NCBI GenBank assembly: GCA_016873435.1 | Contig: VGXF01000002.1 | Location: 1 to 64,000, forward strand | DNA: 64,000 nt | Direction: 5' to 3' | Origin: Nitrospira sp. | GTDB taxonomy: Bacteria; Nitrospirota; Nitrospiria; Nitrospirales; Nitrospiraceae | Shown here: piece by piece, positions 30,062-38,550 of the stretch | Position numbering within the stretch: position 1 is the stretch's first letter | Layout of the letters: the number at the start of each line of letters is the position of its first letter | Notes under the pieces: generated by a model | Told to the model about the DNA's origin: nothing | What the model saw: only the letters and a program-made list of their open reading frames with translations | The model's database searches: none | Position numbers and translations under genes: made by a program

Positions 30062-31111
30062 CTATCGGGATCGAGGATGAAGCGTTTCATCTTCGTATTG
30101 AGAGAAAAGACGCTTAGTTTCCGGATGCAGAGTGGCGTGTCCGTTGGGAATACCAACGGTTCGGAATAACGGTGCGAGTTTTCCAGAGGGATGCAGGTAG
30201 CCCGCGCGTAGCGGAACCGTCCGCCGGTTGTGCTTGATGAGGTGGCAGGGTGTCGGCCGGATGCTGGTCAGCCAGGCGGCGATATCCTGCGGGTTACCGA
30301 TGGAAGCCGACAGCAAGAGTAGCCGTGCTTGCGTTGGACTGAAGATGATCGTCTCCTCCCACACCACGCCGCGCTCGGGGTCGGCCAAGTACTGCGATTC
30401 GTCCATGATGATCAGGTCAAGGGTGTCCAGCCGTACGTCGATCTCACCGCCCGCTGCGTCATACAGCAGATTCCGTAAAATCTCCGTCGTCATGATCAAG
30501 ATCGGCGCATGCGTGTTGTCGCGGCGGTCGCCGGTGAGGATGCCGACCTGGTCGGCGCCAAAGAGCCGTGAGAATTCTGTGAACTTGGTATTCGAGAGGG
30601 CTTTGAGTGGCGAGGTGTAGATGACCGTCCGGTCGGCCTTGAGGGCGCGCTTCGTCGCTTCAATCGCCACGTAGGTCTTCCCGCTGCCGGTCGGGACGCT
30701 GACGATTACGTCGGAGGTCTCCAGATGCTCGATCGCCTCCACCTGCCAGGGGTCCGGCACGAACGGGATGGGTGAGGGCACGCCAATGCCAGCGAGAAAC
30801 GCATCGAGATCGGGTGCAGGCCCTGATGGTTCGGGTTCGACCGGCGCCGCCGGCCGGCGCGGATGTTGCGGATTCGGCGGTTCGGACCGCGCCAGGGCCG
30901 GCCGCGGGCCGCTCTGCTGCGCACCATCCTTGAGCAGTGCAAGCAGATCCGATTCGAGCCCGGCGCGATTCGTGGCCGTGCTGCGCAGCAGACCCTCGAT
31001 CAGCCGCCGTTTGCCCATACGGAAATGGCGGGGCATTCGTCCGCGCGCGAGTCTGTGTAGCAGCGACACCGGCTGCTGGGCCAGCAGGTTCTCTAATTCA
31101 TCAGTCGTCAT
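30062..31111 (-). CDS. Ski2-like superfamily 2 helicase, N-terminal half (RecA1 domain)
   Basis: 349 aa from the ATG at 31111 (MTTDELENLL); an in-frame ATG at 31141 is possible. Residues about 1-65 are helical and basic, followed by a Pro-rich linker (70-110). RecA1 then shows motif I VPTGSGKT, Ia TSPLKALSNTKF, Ib LTGDRR, motif II DESQ (usually DEVH/DEIH in Ski2-like enzymes) and motif III LSASIGNP. The ORF ends in the linker where RecA2 should start. Motifs IV-VI are in the separate gene at 31209-33065, which lies upstream in the same operon. Confidence 0.85.
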   Translation of the reverse strand: MTTDELENLLAQQPVSLLHRLARGRMPRHFRMGKRRLIEGLLRSTATNRAGLESDLLALLKDGAQQSGPRPALARSEPPNPQHPRRPAAPVEPEPSGPAPDLDAFLAGIGVPSPIPFVPDPWQVEAIEHLETSDVIVSVPTGSGKTYVAIEATKRALKADRTVIYTSPLKALSNTKFTEFSRLFGADQVGILTGDRRDNTHAPILIMTTEILRNLLYDAAGGEIDVRLDTLDLIIMDESQYLADPERGVVWEETIIFSPTQARLLLLSASIGNPQDIAAWLTSIRPTPCHLIKHNRRTVPLRAGYLHPSGKLAPLFRTVGIPNGHATLHPETKRLFSQYEDETLHPRSR

Positions 31112-31208
31112 TGTGTGAGTACGTTCGCGCGTGACGGGCAAGACTCACGCAAAAAGGGCGACACGCAAGTCTCGCGTTTCCCGCCGTTGGCACCTTGCTC
31201 GCGCCTTC
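31112..31208 (-). repeat. Imperfect repeats between the two helicase halves
   Basis: On the minus strand GCGAGACTTGC and GTGAGTCTTGC occur as an imperfect direct pair with CCCTTTTT between, and several CACGCG/CGCGAA-type dyads lie nearby. This might be a scar from the rearrangement that separated the halves or simply another intergenic repeat. Confidence 0.35.
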
Positions 31209-33065
31209 TCATGGCAGTTCCTCCAGTACTCCACGGCGAAGATTTGCGATGGCCTTGCTGGCCGTCTCGGCCAAACCCGGGTGCGTGGCTTTGAGCGTGT
31301 GAATCTGCGAAAGATACTCCAGCGTTCTCGCGAGCAGGCGGTAGATGTCGCCTTCGGCCATCGTCGTCATCCGGCAGAGTCCGATCCAGGTCAGGGTCGG
31401 CTCAGCCACCCAACGTTCGATGAGTGCGGCTACGTCGCCTCGCAGCAGCGGCGGATCTTCGTGTGGCGCGAGGGATTCAGCCAGCCGGCGTACCTGCCAC
31501 ATCACGGACGAAAGACCGGGACTCATGCGCGGAAACGACCCGGGGCGGTCGTTGTCGTGGGCGATGCTGCCCATGAGTGCCGCCAGCACGTGGGGCTCGA
31601 CGCCAGTGAAGGCCTCAGCGCAGATCAATTCCGTGATGAGCAGCGAATGGTCGATGCGGATTAGCCGCGCCCATTCGCCGGCCGCCGTGAGCTGGCGGGT
31701 CGGTGTCAGATAGCCCAATTCTTGCAAGACGTCCGCACGGCTTTGGAAGCGGTGCCAGAGGCCGGTCTTGAGCGCGTGGATCATCTTCTGGTGCCGCCGG
31801 ATATCTTGCTTAATCTTCAATGCGGTCGCGTGGTCTTTCTGGCAGGCCGGGCGAGCAGAACAGGTCGTGCAGGGGAAATCGTCAGTCAGCGCGAGCACAG
31901 CCTCGCCAGCGTCCGACTCCGGCTGCACGAGGATCGGCAGCACCGGCAGGCGGGCGGGCAGATCCTCTAGGTGTGCCGTCAGTTCGTCAAGGCTGCGCGG
32001 CGTGCACCAGGGATAGGAGGCCGATTCCTGCGCCTCGAAGGTCCGGTCAAAGACCTGCGTGACCGTCGTTGCCGGACATTCCGTCACGGCGCCGGCTTCG
32101 CGCAGGACGGTGATCATCGGGCTTTTCTGCCCACGGCTCCGGTACTGGCGCAGCACGATCCCGCGGCCCCGCGTCAGTCCCACGACCCGGCCGGGTGTCA
32201 GAAAATGCAGCATGGCCACTAGGTCGGGCGGATCGTCGCGCTTGGCGTGCGTGCGCTGCGATTTACGTCTGCGGGCCTGGTCGAACAACTGCCATTGCGT
32301 GACCCAGTCGGTGCAGACGCGCGGGCCATAGGGTTCCATCTGTACATGCAGTGCGGCGAGTTTGCCTTCCAGCGTCTCAGCCCGCCGGTTCAACTGAAAC
32401 TGCGCAAAGCTCCGTGCCAGGATGGATTGAATCTGGTCGAGCGGATGGGCCTTGAGCAGGTTGAGCGTCATTGAATAGTTGATGGCAAACTGGCTGTCAA
32501 TCGGTTCCGGGTGCCCCGTGAAGCCCTTGGTCAGCACGCCAAGGTCGATATAAGGCGACGGCGTCACAATGGCGAAACCGACTAGGTCCTTGCCGCGCCG
32601 GCCCGCGCGGCCGGCCAGCTGTTGCACCTCGCTCACGGTCAGGTCGGTAAAATCCTGCGTCTTGCGGAGGCTCGACTGGGTGATAATGACGGTGCGCGCA
32701 GGAAAGTCCACACCAGCGGCCAGCGTTGTGGTGGCGAAGACGGCGTCGAGCAGTCCCTGGCGCATCAGTTCCTCGATGGCGATTTTCCAGGAGGGAAGAT
32801 GGCCTGCGTGGTGCGCGGCGACGCCGATACGTTCGACGACGGGGATCAGTGGGTGTTCAGCTATGCTGGGATACTGAACGGCCAGCTCCTTAAGGCACTC
32901 CGCAATGCCCTTGCGGCGGGCCAGCGGGAGCGCAACCTGGCTGCGCTCGAACGCCTGCATGGCTTCGTCGCAGGCCCGGCGCGACGTCAAAAAGACAATG
33001 GCAGGGGTGAGGGATTTCTGGCGAAGCGCCGCGATGAGATCAACCGGATGAATGGAGGGCGGCAT
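31209..33065 (-). CDS. Ski2-like superfamily 2 helicase, C-terminal half (RecA2, accessory domains)
   Basis: 618 aa. It begins at the RecA1/RecA2 linker ([11 protein letters not shown]) and continues with motif IV PAIVFLTSRR, the HHAGHLPSW segment, motif V ATTTLAAGVDFPART and motif VI QLAGRAGRRG. A winged-helix/DSHCT-like region fills the C-terminal 350 residues and includes a Cys cluster CTTCSARPAC. There is no Walker A, so alone it cannot hydrolyse ATP by the usual mechanism. Its ATG overlaps the 3' end of glgC by 26 bases, and the N-half gene follows 97 bases after its stop. Confidence 0.85.
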   Translation of the reverse strand: MPPSIHPVDLIAALRQKSLTPAIVFLTSRRACDEAMQAFERSQVALPLARRKGIAECLKELAVQYPSIAEHPLIPVVERIGVAAHHAGHLPSWKIAIEELMRQGLLDAVFATTTLAAGVDFPARTVIITQSSLRKTQDFTDLTVSEVQQLAGRAGRRGKDLVGFAIVTPSPYIDLGVLTKGFTGHPEPIDSQFAINYSMTLNLLKAHPLDQIQSILARSFAQFQLNRRAETLEGKLAALHVQMEPYGPRVCTDWVTQWQLFDQARRRKSQRTHAKRDDPPDLVAMLHFLTPGRVVGLTRGRGIVLRQYRSRGQKSPMITVLREAGAVTECPATTVTQVFDRTFEAQESASYPWCTPRSLDELTAHLEDLPARLPVLPILVQPESDAGEAVLALTDDFPCTTCSARPACQKDHATALKIKQDIRRHQKMIHALKTGLWHRFQSRADVLQELGYLTPTRQLTAAGEWARLIRIDHSLLITELICAEAFTGVEPHVLAALMGSIAHDNDRPGSFPRMSPGLSSVMWQVRRLAESLAPHEDPPLLRGDVAALIERWVAEPTLTWIGLCRMTTMAEGDIYRLLARTLEYLSQIHTLKATHPGLAETASKAIANLRRGVLEELP

Positions 33066-34278
33066 CCAGTTTCATTCCTTTGGAAATAACGACGAGGCCC
33101 GATTCGGTGACGTGAAACCGTGTGCGGTCAAGATCGAGATTGTACCCAATCTCGGTTTTGGCTGGAATGACCACATCTTTGTCGATAATGGCGCGGCGGA
33201 TCTTGCACTGCGGGCCGATGCGCACGTGCTCCATGACAACGGAGTCGCGGATCTCGCTGTGGTCCTGCACGTGGACGTCCGGCGCAAGCACCGAATTCTG
33301 CACGCGCGCGCCCGAGATGATGCAGCCACCGCTGACCATCGAGTCTAGCGCCACGCCCATACGGCCGCCCGGGTAGTCCTGCGCAAACACGAATTTGGCC
33401 GGCGGGTACTGTCCCTGAGAGGTCCGCAGCGGCCAGTCCTGATCGTAGAGGTTGAAGAGCGGGTCCACGGCCACGAGATCCATGTTGGCTTCCCAATAGG
33501 CGTCGAGCGTTCCGATGTCGCGCCAGTATTTGGCAGCCTTCTGGTTTTTGTCGTGAAACTTAAATGCGAAGACGCGACCCTGCTGAATCATCTGCGGAAT
33601 TATGTTCTGGCCGAAGTCGTGCACGGTGCCCGCTTGCGCATCCGCCAGTAGATATTTCCGGAGAAAATCCGTCTTGAACAGGTAAATGCCCATGGAGACA
33701 AGGGCCTGAGTTGGATCGCCGGGCATGGGCACGGGGGAGGTCGGCTTTTCGTCGAACCGGCGGATTCGGAAATCGTCATCGCAGCCGATGACGCCGAAAC
33801 GGCCGGCCTCTGCAATAGGAAACTCGATCGCGCCCACGACGGTATCGGCCTGTTTTGTGATCAGGCACTCGAACATCTCCGCATAGTTCATCTTGTAAAT
33901 GTGGTCGCCGGCTAGCACGAGTAGATATTCGGAGCGTTCGTTGTCGAGAAGGAACATGTTCTGGTAGACCGCGTCGGCTGTGCCGCGGTACCAATCCTCG
34001 CTGATGCGCTGCTGGGGTGGAATGGACGCGACGAACTCGCCGACTTCAGGGCTCAGAATACTCCAGGCGGTCCGGATGTGACGGTCTAGCGACCACGACT
34101 TATATTGAATGAGGACGGCGATTTTCCGAAGACCGGAATTGAAGCAGTTGCTGAGTGTGGCGTCGATGATCCGGTACTTGCCCCCAAAGGGGACGGCCGG
34201 CTTGGCGCGGTATTCAGTCAGGGGATGCAGCCGCTCGCCCTTGCCGCCGGCGAGGATCATTGTGAAGATTTTGTTCAC
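33040..34278 (-). CDS. glgC: Glucose-1-phosphate adenylyltransferase
   Basis: Makes ADP-glucose for glycogen synthesis. From the GTG at 34278 the product is 412 aa and starts [20 protein letters not shown] with the nucleotidyltransferase signature; [25 protein letters not shown] and the [12 protein letters not shown] segment follow. The C-terminal left-handed beta-helix is about residues 290-410. The open frame extends to 34491 but the extra N-terminus does not resemble the family. A promoter for the opposite strand lies within that extension. Confidence 0.94.
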   Translation of the reverse strand: MNKIFTMILAGGKGERLHPLTEYRAKPAVPFGGKYRIIDATLSNCFNSGLRKIAVLIQYKSWSLDRHIRTAWSILSPEVGEFVASIPPQQRISEDWYRGTADAVYQNMFLLDNERSEYLLVLAGDHIYKMNYAEMFECLITKQADTVVGAIEFPIAEAGRFGVIGCDDDFRIRRFDEKPTSPVPMPGDPTQALVSMGIYLFKTDFLRKYLLADAQAGTVHDFGQNIIPQMIQQGRVFAFKFHDKNQKAAKYWRDIGTLDAYWEANMDLVAVDPLFNLYDQDWPLRTSQGQYPPAKFVFAQDYPGGRMGVALDSMVSGGCIISGARVQNSVLAPDVHVQDHSEIRDSVVMEHVRIGPQCKIRRAIIDKDVVIPAKTEIGYNLDLDRTRFHVTESGLVVISKGMKLDAALHSSG

Positions 34279-34318
34279 AGCGTGAAATTGTAACAGCCCC
34301 CTCAGAAAATAGGAAGGA

Positions 34319-34347
34319 TTGACACGGTTCGCGACTCCGAGGATACT
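34319..34347 (+). promoter_or_regulatory. Strong sigma70-like promoter for the pot operon
   Basis: Perfect TTGACA (34319-34324), a 17-base spacer and GATACT (34342-34347). It lies 23 bases before the start codon of the small gene that precedes potA. Confidence 0.6.
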
Positions 34348-34369
34348 AGCTCCAGTCACGGAGGATGTT

Positions 34370-34663
34370 ATGCCGAAGAAGCCGAACAAAAAACCTGCAC
34401 GCGTCGTGCGTCTGTTGACGGCGAAGCCCGCATCCCCACCGCTGCAAGACCTGATCTGGCGGATTGACCGGCTGGAGAGGCAGGTGCACACGCTCTCTGA
34501 GCTGGTCCGTGAACATGCCGAGGATACCGACCGTGTCGTGCGGATCGTGGCAGAGGACCGGGACGTGTTGCGGCGCGAACTGCTGCGGCAGCACCAGGCC
34601 AGGCTCAGACTGCGGAAACATGCCCGCGCACAGGATACCCATATTGGATTGACGAGTTCGTGA
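34370..34663 (+). CDS. Small basic coiled-coil protein upstream of potA
   Basis: 97 aa from MPKKPNKKPARVVRLL, supported by GGAGG five bases upstream of the ATG. The N-terminus is Lys/Arg-rich and the rest (about 28-85) is a predicted amphipathic helix with heptad-like leucines (LIWRIDRLERQVHTLSELV). No family recognised. It ends seven bases before potA and shares its promoter. Confidence 0.6.
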   Translation: MPKKPNKKPARVVRLLTAKPASPPLQDLIWRIDRLERQVHTLSELVREHAEDTDRVVRIVAEDRDVLRRELLRQHQARLRLRKHARAQDTHIGLTSS

Positions 34664-34670
34664 CGAATTT

Positions 34671-35756
34671 GTGAATGACGCCGTCGTCGAACTGCGCGGG
34701 GTGGTCAAGCGCCATGGCGCGACGATGGCGTCCGATCGTGTCTCGCTCCACATCCGGCGCGGCGAATTTTTCTCCCTCCTTGGTCCCAGCGGCTCCGGTA
34801 AGACAACCCTTCTGAGATTAATCGCCGGTTTCGAGCAGCCGGATGAAGGCGAGGTGCTGATCGACGGCCGTCCCATGCAGGGCGTGCCGCCGAATCTCCG
34901 CCCAGTGAATCTGGTCTTCCAGCATTACGCGCTGTTTCCTCACCTGACCGTGTTCGGCAATGTTGCCTTCGGGCTCGAAATGCGTGGGCTGATGCCGGAG
35001 GCTGTTCGCGCACAGGTGGCCGAAGCGCTTGCGATGGTCAAGCTGACGGGAAAAAACGAGCGACTGCCGCATCAATTGTCGGGTGGGGAGCAGCAGCGGG
35101 TGGCGCTGGCGCGCGCGCTCGTCAACCGTCCGGCGGTCGTGCTGCTCGACGAGCCGCTCGGCGCGCTGGACCAGCAGTTGCGCCAGAATATGCAGGCGGA
35201 ACTGAAGGCGATCCAACGACAGATTGGACTGACATTTATCTGCGTCACGCATCATCAGGAGGAAGCGCTGACGATGTCGGACCGCTTGGCGGTTCTCGAT
35301 CGTGGACAAGTCATCCAAGTGGGAACGCCGCAGGAGGTCTATGACAAGCCAACGTCATTGTTTGTTGCCGGTTTCGTCGGCGTCTCGAACTGGGCGGAAG
35401 GGAGGGTGACGGCAGCCGCGGGGGGCCGGGTGATACTCGATGTACCTGCCTGGCCGCCGATTCATGCGATAGGAAACGGTGTCCCAAGCGGTTCGCGTGC
35501 GACGGTAGTGGTGCGGCCCGAGCGGCTGTACGTCTTGCGCAACGCCGACGGCGATGGATTTGATAACAGCGTGCCGGCCCTTGTGGACCAGGTGGTTTAC
35601 AATGGCTATGAAACCCGCTATCGGGTCTCTCTGGGGGAATCGGTCTGTTGGACGGTCCGGCTCTCAAACGGTGGAGCGGCGGTCCCGCGCTTTGCCGTTG
35701 GGGATCGCGTGGTCGTGGGGTGGAAGGCAGAGGACGCCGTGGTGCTGACCGAATGA
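34671..35756 (+). CDS. potA: Spermidine/putrescine ABC transporter ATPase (PotA)
   Basis: Energises polyamine import. Walker A GPSGSGKTT, Q-loop, signature LSGGEQQRVALARAL, Walker B VVLLDEPLGALD and the switch His in CVTHHQEEA. A C-terminal TOBE domain (about 275-360) is typical of the PotA/MalK branch. GTG start. The stop overlaps potB (ATGA). Confidence 0.93.
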   Translation: MNDAVVELRGVVKRHGATMASDRVSLHIRRGEFFSLLGPSGSGKTTLLRLIAGFEQPDEGEVLIDGRPMQGVPPNLRPVNLVFQHYALFPHLTVFGNVAFGLEMRGLMPEAVRAQVAEALAMVKLTGKNERLPHQLSGGEQQRVALARALVNRPAVVLLDEPLGALDQQLRQNMQAELKAIQRQIGLTFICVTHHQEEALTMSDRLAVLDRGQVIQVGTPQEVYDKPTSLFVAGFVGVSNWAEGRVTAAAGGRVILDVPAWPPIHAIGNGVPSGSRATVVVRPERLYVLRNADGDGFDNSVPALVDQVVYNGYETRYRVSLGESVCWTVRLSNGGAAVPRFAVGDRVVVGWKAEDAVVLTE

Positions 35757-36607
35757 ACGGCGCGCAGTCCACACAGGTGGACCAGAGACGCTGGCTGGTT
35801 GCGCCCGCGCTCGTCTGGTGGGGGCTGTTTGTCGGAGCGCCGTTGGTGATCATCGGGGCCATCAGCGTGGCCTCGCGCGGAACTTACGGCGGCGTGGAAT
35901 GGCCGCTGACACTGTCCGCCTACCAGTCGCTCGCCGACCCGCTCTACCTGCGCATTTATCTCCGGTCGCTCATGCTCGCCACAGCAACTACAGCGCTCTG
36001 CCTGCTACTGGGATTTCCGCTGGCGAGGTACATGGCCGGTCTGCCGCCGCGCCGCCAGATGGTCTGGCTGCTGCTGGTGATGATTCCGCTCTGGACGAAT
36101 TTTCTTGTCCGAACCTATGCGTGGATGTTCGTGTTACGGGCGGACGGTCTGCTGAACACCGTTCTGATAGCGCTAGACGTGATCCAGGCGCCGCTAGAGA
36201 TTCTCTATACCGACTGGGCCGTGCTGATCGGGCTGGTTTATGCTCATCTTCCCTTCATGGTGCTGCCGCTGTACGCTTCGCTTGAGCGCCTCGATCGCTC
36301 GTTGATCGAAGCGGCCCAGGACCTCTACGCATCCGGGTGGACGCGGTTGACCCGGATCATCGTGCCGCTCACGAAGCCGGGCATCGTTGCGGGATGCGTA
36401 CTGGTCTTTATTCCATCGCTGGGTGCTTATCTGACGCCGGATTTGCTGGGTGGTGCGCGCACCATGATGGTCGGCTCTCTGATCCAGCACGAATATCTCG
36501 TCGTGCGTGACTGGCCCATGGGATCGGCCGTCTCGCTGGTGCTGCTGGTGCTGGTAACAATTGGCGCGTGGTGGTTGCCGCGCACGGGATGGATGCGAAC
36601 GTCATGA
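35753..36607 (+). CDS. potB: Polyamine ABC transporter permease (PotB)
   Basis: Inner-membrane permease, 284 aa, about six transmembrane helices. The EAA loop LIEAAQDLYASGWTRLTRIIVPLTKPGI contacts the ATPase. I start at the ATG overlapping the potA stop; the longer frame from 35648 would run inside potA. The stop overlaps potC (ATGA). Confidence 0.92.
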   Translation: MNGAQSTQVDQRRWLVAPALVWWGLFVGAPLVIIGAISVASRGTYGGVEWPLTLSAYQSLADPLYLRIYLRSLMLATATTALCLLLGFPLARYMAGLPPRRQMVWLLLVMIPLWTNFLVRTYAWMFVLRADGLLNTVLIALDVIQAPLEILYTDWAVLIGLVYAHLPFMVLPLYASLERLDRSLIEAAQDLYASGWTRLTRIIVPLTKPGIVAGCVLVFIPSLGAYLTPDLLGGARTMMVGSLIQHEYLVVRDWPMGSAVSLVLLVLVTIGAWWLPRTGWMRTS

Positions 36608-37392
36608 CGCCGATGCGAGCAGCGTCGCGCTGGCTAGTGGCCGTGAGTGGGGCCGTGCTGGGACTGCTCTATCTGCCGATCGTAATTCTGATCGTCTTTT
36701 CGTTCAACGCGGCCAGGCTTTCGGCGGTGTGGCAGGGCTTTTCGTGGCAGTGGTATCACCGGCTGGCTCAGGATCCTGCGCTCATCACATCGCTGGAGAA
36801 CAGTCTGTTGGTAGCGGCTGTGTCCACGATCACTGCGCTGGCGTTGGGTGTCGCTGCAGCGGTCGGGCTCGAACGGGGGACGTCCCGATGGCGTGAAATG
36901 GCCGAAGGCGCGCTGCTGGCCCCACTAGTGATGCCGGAAATCATGATGGGCGTCGGGTTGTTGCTGCTGTTTGTCATGATCAAGATGCCGCTGGGCCTGC
37001 CGACGGTGGTCATTGGCCATGCGACGTTCAACGTGCCGGTCGTCATGGTGATTGTGCAGGCGCGGCTGCGTAAGCTTGATCCGCGGCTGGAGGAGGCCGC
37101 GCGCGACCTGGGTGCCACGCCGTGGCAGGCCTTCCGCCGCGTGACATTGCCTTTGTTGCAACCGGCGATAGCCGGGGCGGGGGTGATGGCCTTTACCGTC
37201 TCGCTGGACGATTTTCTAGTGTCTTTCTTTACGGCGGGCCCGGGCGCTACGACGCTGCCGCTCAAGGCCTATTCGATGATTAAGACCGGCATCTCGCCGG
37301 AGATTAACGCCCTATCGGCGCTCCTGGTCCTCGTGTCCATGACGCTGGTCTGCGGTTCGTTGCTGTTGCAGCGGAAAGCTGTTGATGGCTAA
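36604..37392 (+). CDS. potC: Polyamine ABC transporter permease (PotC)
   Basis: Second permease, 262 aa from the ATG that overlaps the potB stop (an ATG at 36589 is also in frame). About six membrane helices, with an EAA loop LEEAARDLGATPWQAFRRVTLPLL. GISPEINALSAL near the C-terminus is typical of PotC/PotI. Confidence 0.92.
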   Translation: MTPMRAASRWLVAVSGAVLGLLYLPIVILIVFSFNAARLSAVWQGFSWQWYHRLAQDPALITSLENSLLVAAVSTITALALGVAAAVGLERGTSRWREMAEGALLAPLVMPEIMMGVGLLLLFVMIKMPLGLPTVVIGHATFNVPVVMVIVQARLRKLDPRLEEAARDLGATPWQAFRRVTLPLLQPAIAGAGVMAFTVSLDDFLVSFFTAGPGATTLPLKAYSMIKTGISPEINALSALLVLVSMTLVCGSLLLQRKAVDG

Positions 37393-38440
37393 GCGAACGG
37401 GGAGCGTGCTGGTCCGCGCCGCCTGCGCCACCGCAATGCTGGTCGCCTGCCAGGTCTCGTCTGATGATCCGGTTCCCGGCAAGATCCTCTACTACTACAC
37501 CTGGTCGGACTATGCAGGCCCCGAGCTGCTCAAGGAATTCGAGCAGCGGCATAACGTGCGGGTTGTCATTGATACCTTCAGCAGCAACGAAGAACTGCTG
37601 GCAAAACTGCAAAGTGGCGCGTCCGGCTATGATGTGACCGTCCCGTCGGACTTCATGGTTGCCATCATGGCGAAGCAGGGCCTGCTGGCCGACTTGGAGC
37701 CGGACAGGATTCCCAATGCCCGTGCACTCGAGGACGTCCTCCAGCGGATGCCAGTGGACCCCTCGCACCGTTTTTCGGTGCCCTATCTCTGGGGCACGGT
37801 CGGCATCGGTTACGATTCGGCCGTGCTGCCCACACCACCGGACAGTTGGGCGGTGCTGTGGGACGAGCGCTACAGGGGCCGGATCAGCATGCTCAACGAT
37901 CAGCGGGAAGTAGTGGGCGCGGTGCTGCGTTCACTGGGCCAGTCCATGAATACGCGCGATCCGGCTGTGTTGGGGCAGGCTCGTGACGTACTGCTGCGCC
38001 AGAAGCCGCTGGTAAAAACCTACTCGAGCGACCATTACGACCAGTTGCTGGCTTCCGGCGAAGTGGTGCTGGCGCACGGATGGGGCGGGCCGGTCGCGCG
38101 GGCCATGGCGCTCAAGCCGTCCATTCGGTATGTCGTGCCGAAGGAGGGCGCAACGATCTGGGCGGACTGTCTTGTGATTCCCAGGACGTCGCGCAACAAG
38201 GAGCTGGCCAGGGCGTTCATCAATTATCTGCTGGATCGCGAGGTGGCGGCCCGCACGAGCGAGCAGCTGCTCTTTGCTTCGGCAAACCGGGAGGCCAAGG
38301 CACTGGTGAAGGAGAGCGTGCGCAACAACCCCGCGGTCTATCCGTTGCCGGCCAGTCTGGGCCATGTGGAATGGATGATGGATGTGGGAGAGGCGATTCG
38401 GCTCTATGACCGTATCTGGACGGAATTGAAAGTGAGCTAA
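37385..38440 (+). CDS. potD: Polyamine-binding lipoprotein (PotD-like)
   Basis: Substrate-binding component. Lipobox AMLVAC (Cys about residue 20) predicts lipid anchoring, then ILYYYTWSDYAGPELLKEFE, the conserved opening of PotD-type proteins, and PSDFMVAIMAKQGLLADL. Overlaps the end of potC by eight bases. The four pot genes with tight overlaps make a complete importer; substrate preference (spermidine versus putrescine) cannot be decided by eye. Confidence 0.9.
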   Translation: MAKRTGSVLVRAACATAMLVACQVSSDDPVPGKILYYYTWSDYAGPELLKEFEQRHNVRVVIDTFSSNEELLAKLQSGASGYDVTVPSDFMVAIMAKQGLLADLEPDRIPNARALEDVLQRMPVDPSHRFSVPYLWGTVGIGYDSAVLPTPPDSWAVLWDERYRGRISMLNDQREVVGAVLRSLGQSMNTRDPAVLGQARDVLLRQKPLVKTYSSDHYDQLLASGEVVLAHGWGGPVARAMALKPSIRYVVPKEGATIWADCLVIPRTSRNKELARAFINYLLDREVAARTSEQLLFASANREAKALVKESVRNNPAVYPLPASLGHVEWMMDVGEAIRLYDRIWTELKVS

Positions 38441-38467
38441 GGGGCGAGGGGGGTTTTTACCTAAGTG

Positions 38468-38506
38468 TTTTCAGGACATGCAGAACACGATATAATGCGA
38501 AGTGTT
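38468..38506 (+). promoter_or_regulatory. Promoter and dyad upstream of the efflux operon
   Basis: A perfect TATAAT (38491-38496) lies 17 bases after TTTTCA (38468-38473). AACAC (38484-38488) and GTGTT (38502-38506) flank the -10, an operator-like dyad. The 14-base string CACGATATAATGCG (38486-38499) recurs exactly at 59897-59910. Confidence 0.55.
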
Positions 38507-38550
38507 ATGAAAAGCTTTACAAAGCGAGCCTTTCACTCTTAGGGGATTAC

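Noticed and set aside
30062-33065. Simple frameshift in one helicase gene
   Set aside because: A frameshift would leave the N-terminal half upstream of the C-terminal half. Here the order is reversed and about 97 bases of other sequence separate them, so an indel cannot explain it.
34279-34491. N-terminal extension of glgC to 34491
   Set aside because: The extra 71 residues are not like any GlgC N-terminus and overlap a good divergent promoter; the GTG at 34278 gives the standard start.
35648-35752. Upstream extension of potB
   Set aside because: It lies wholly within potA; the ATGA overlap at 35753 is the expected coupled start.
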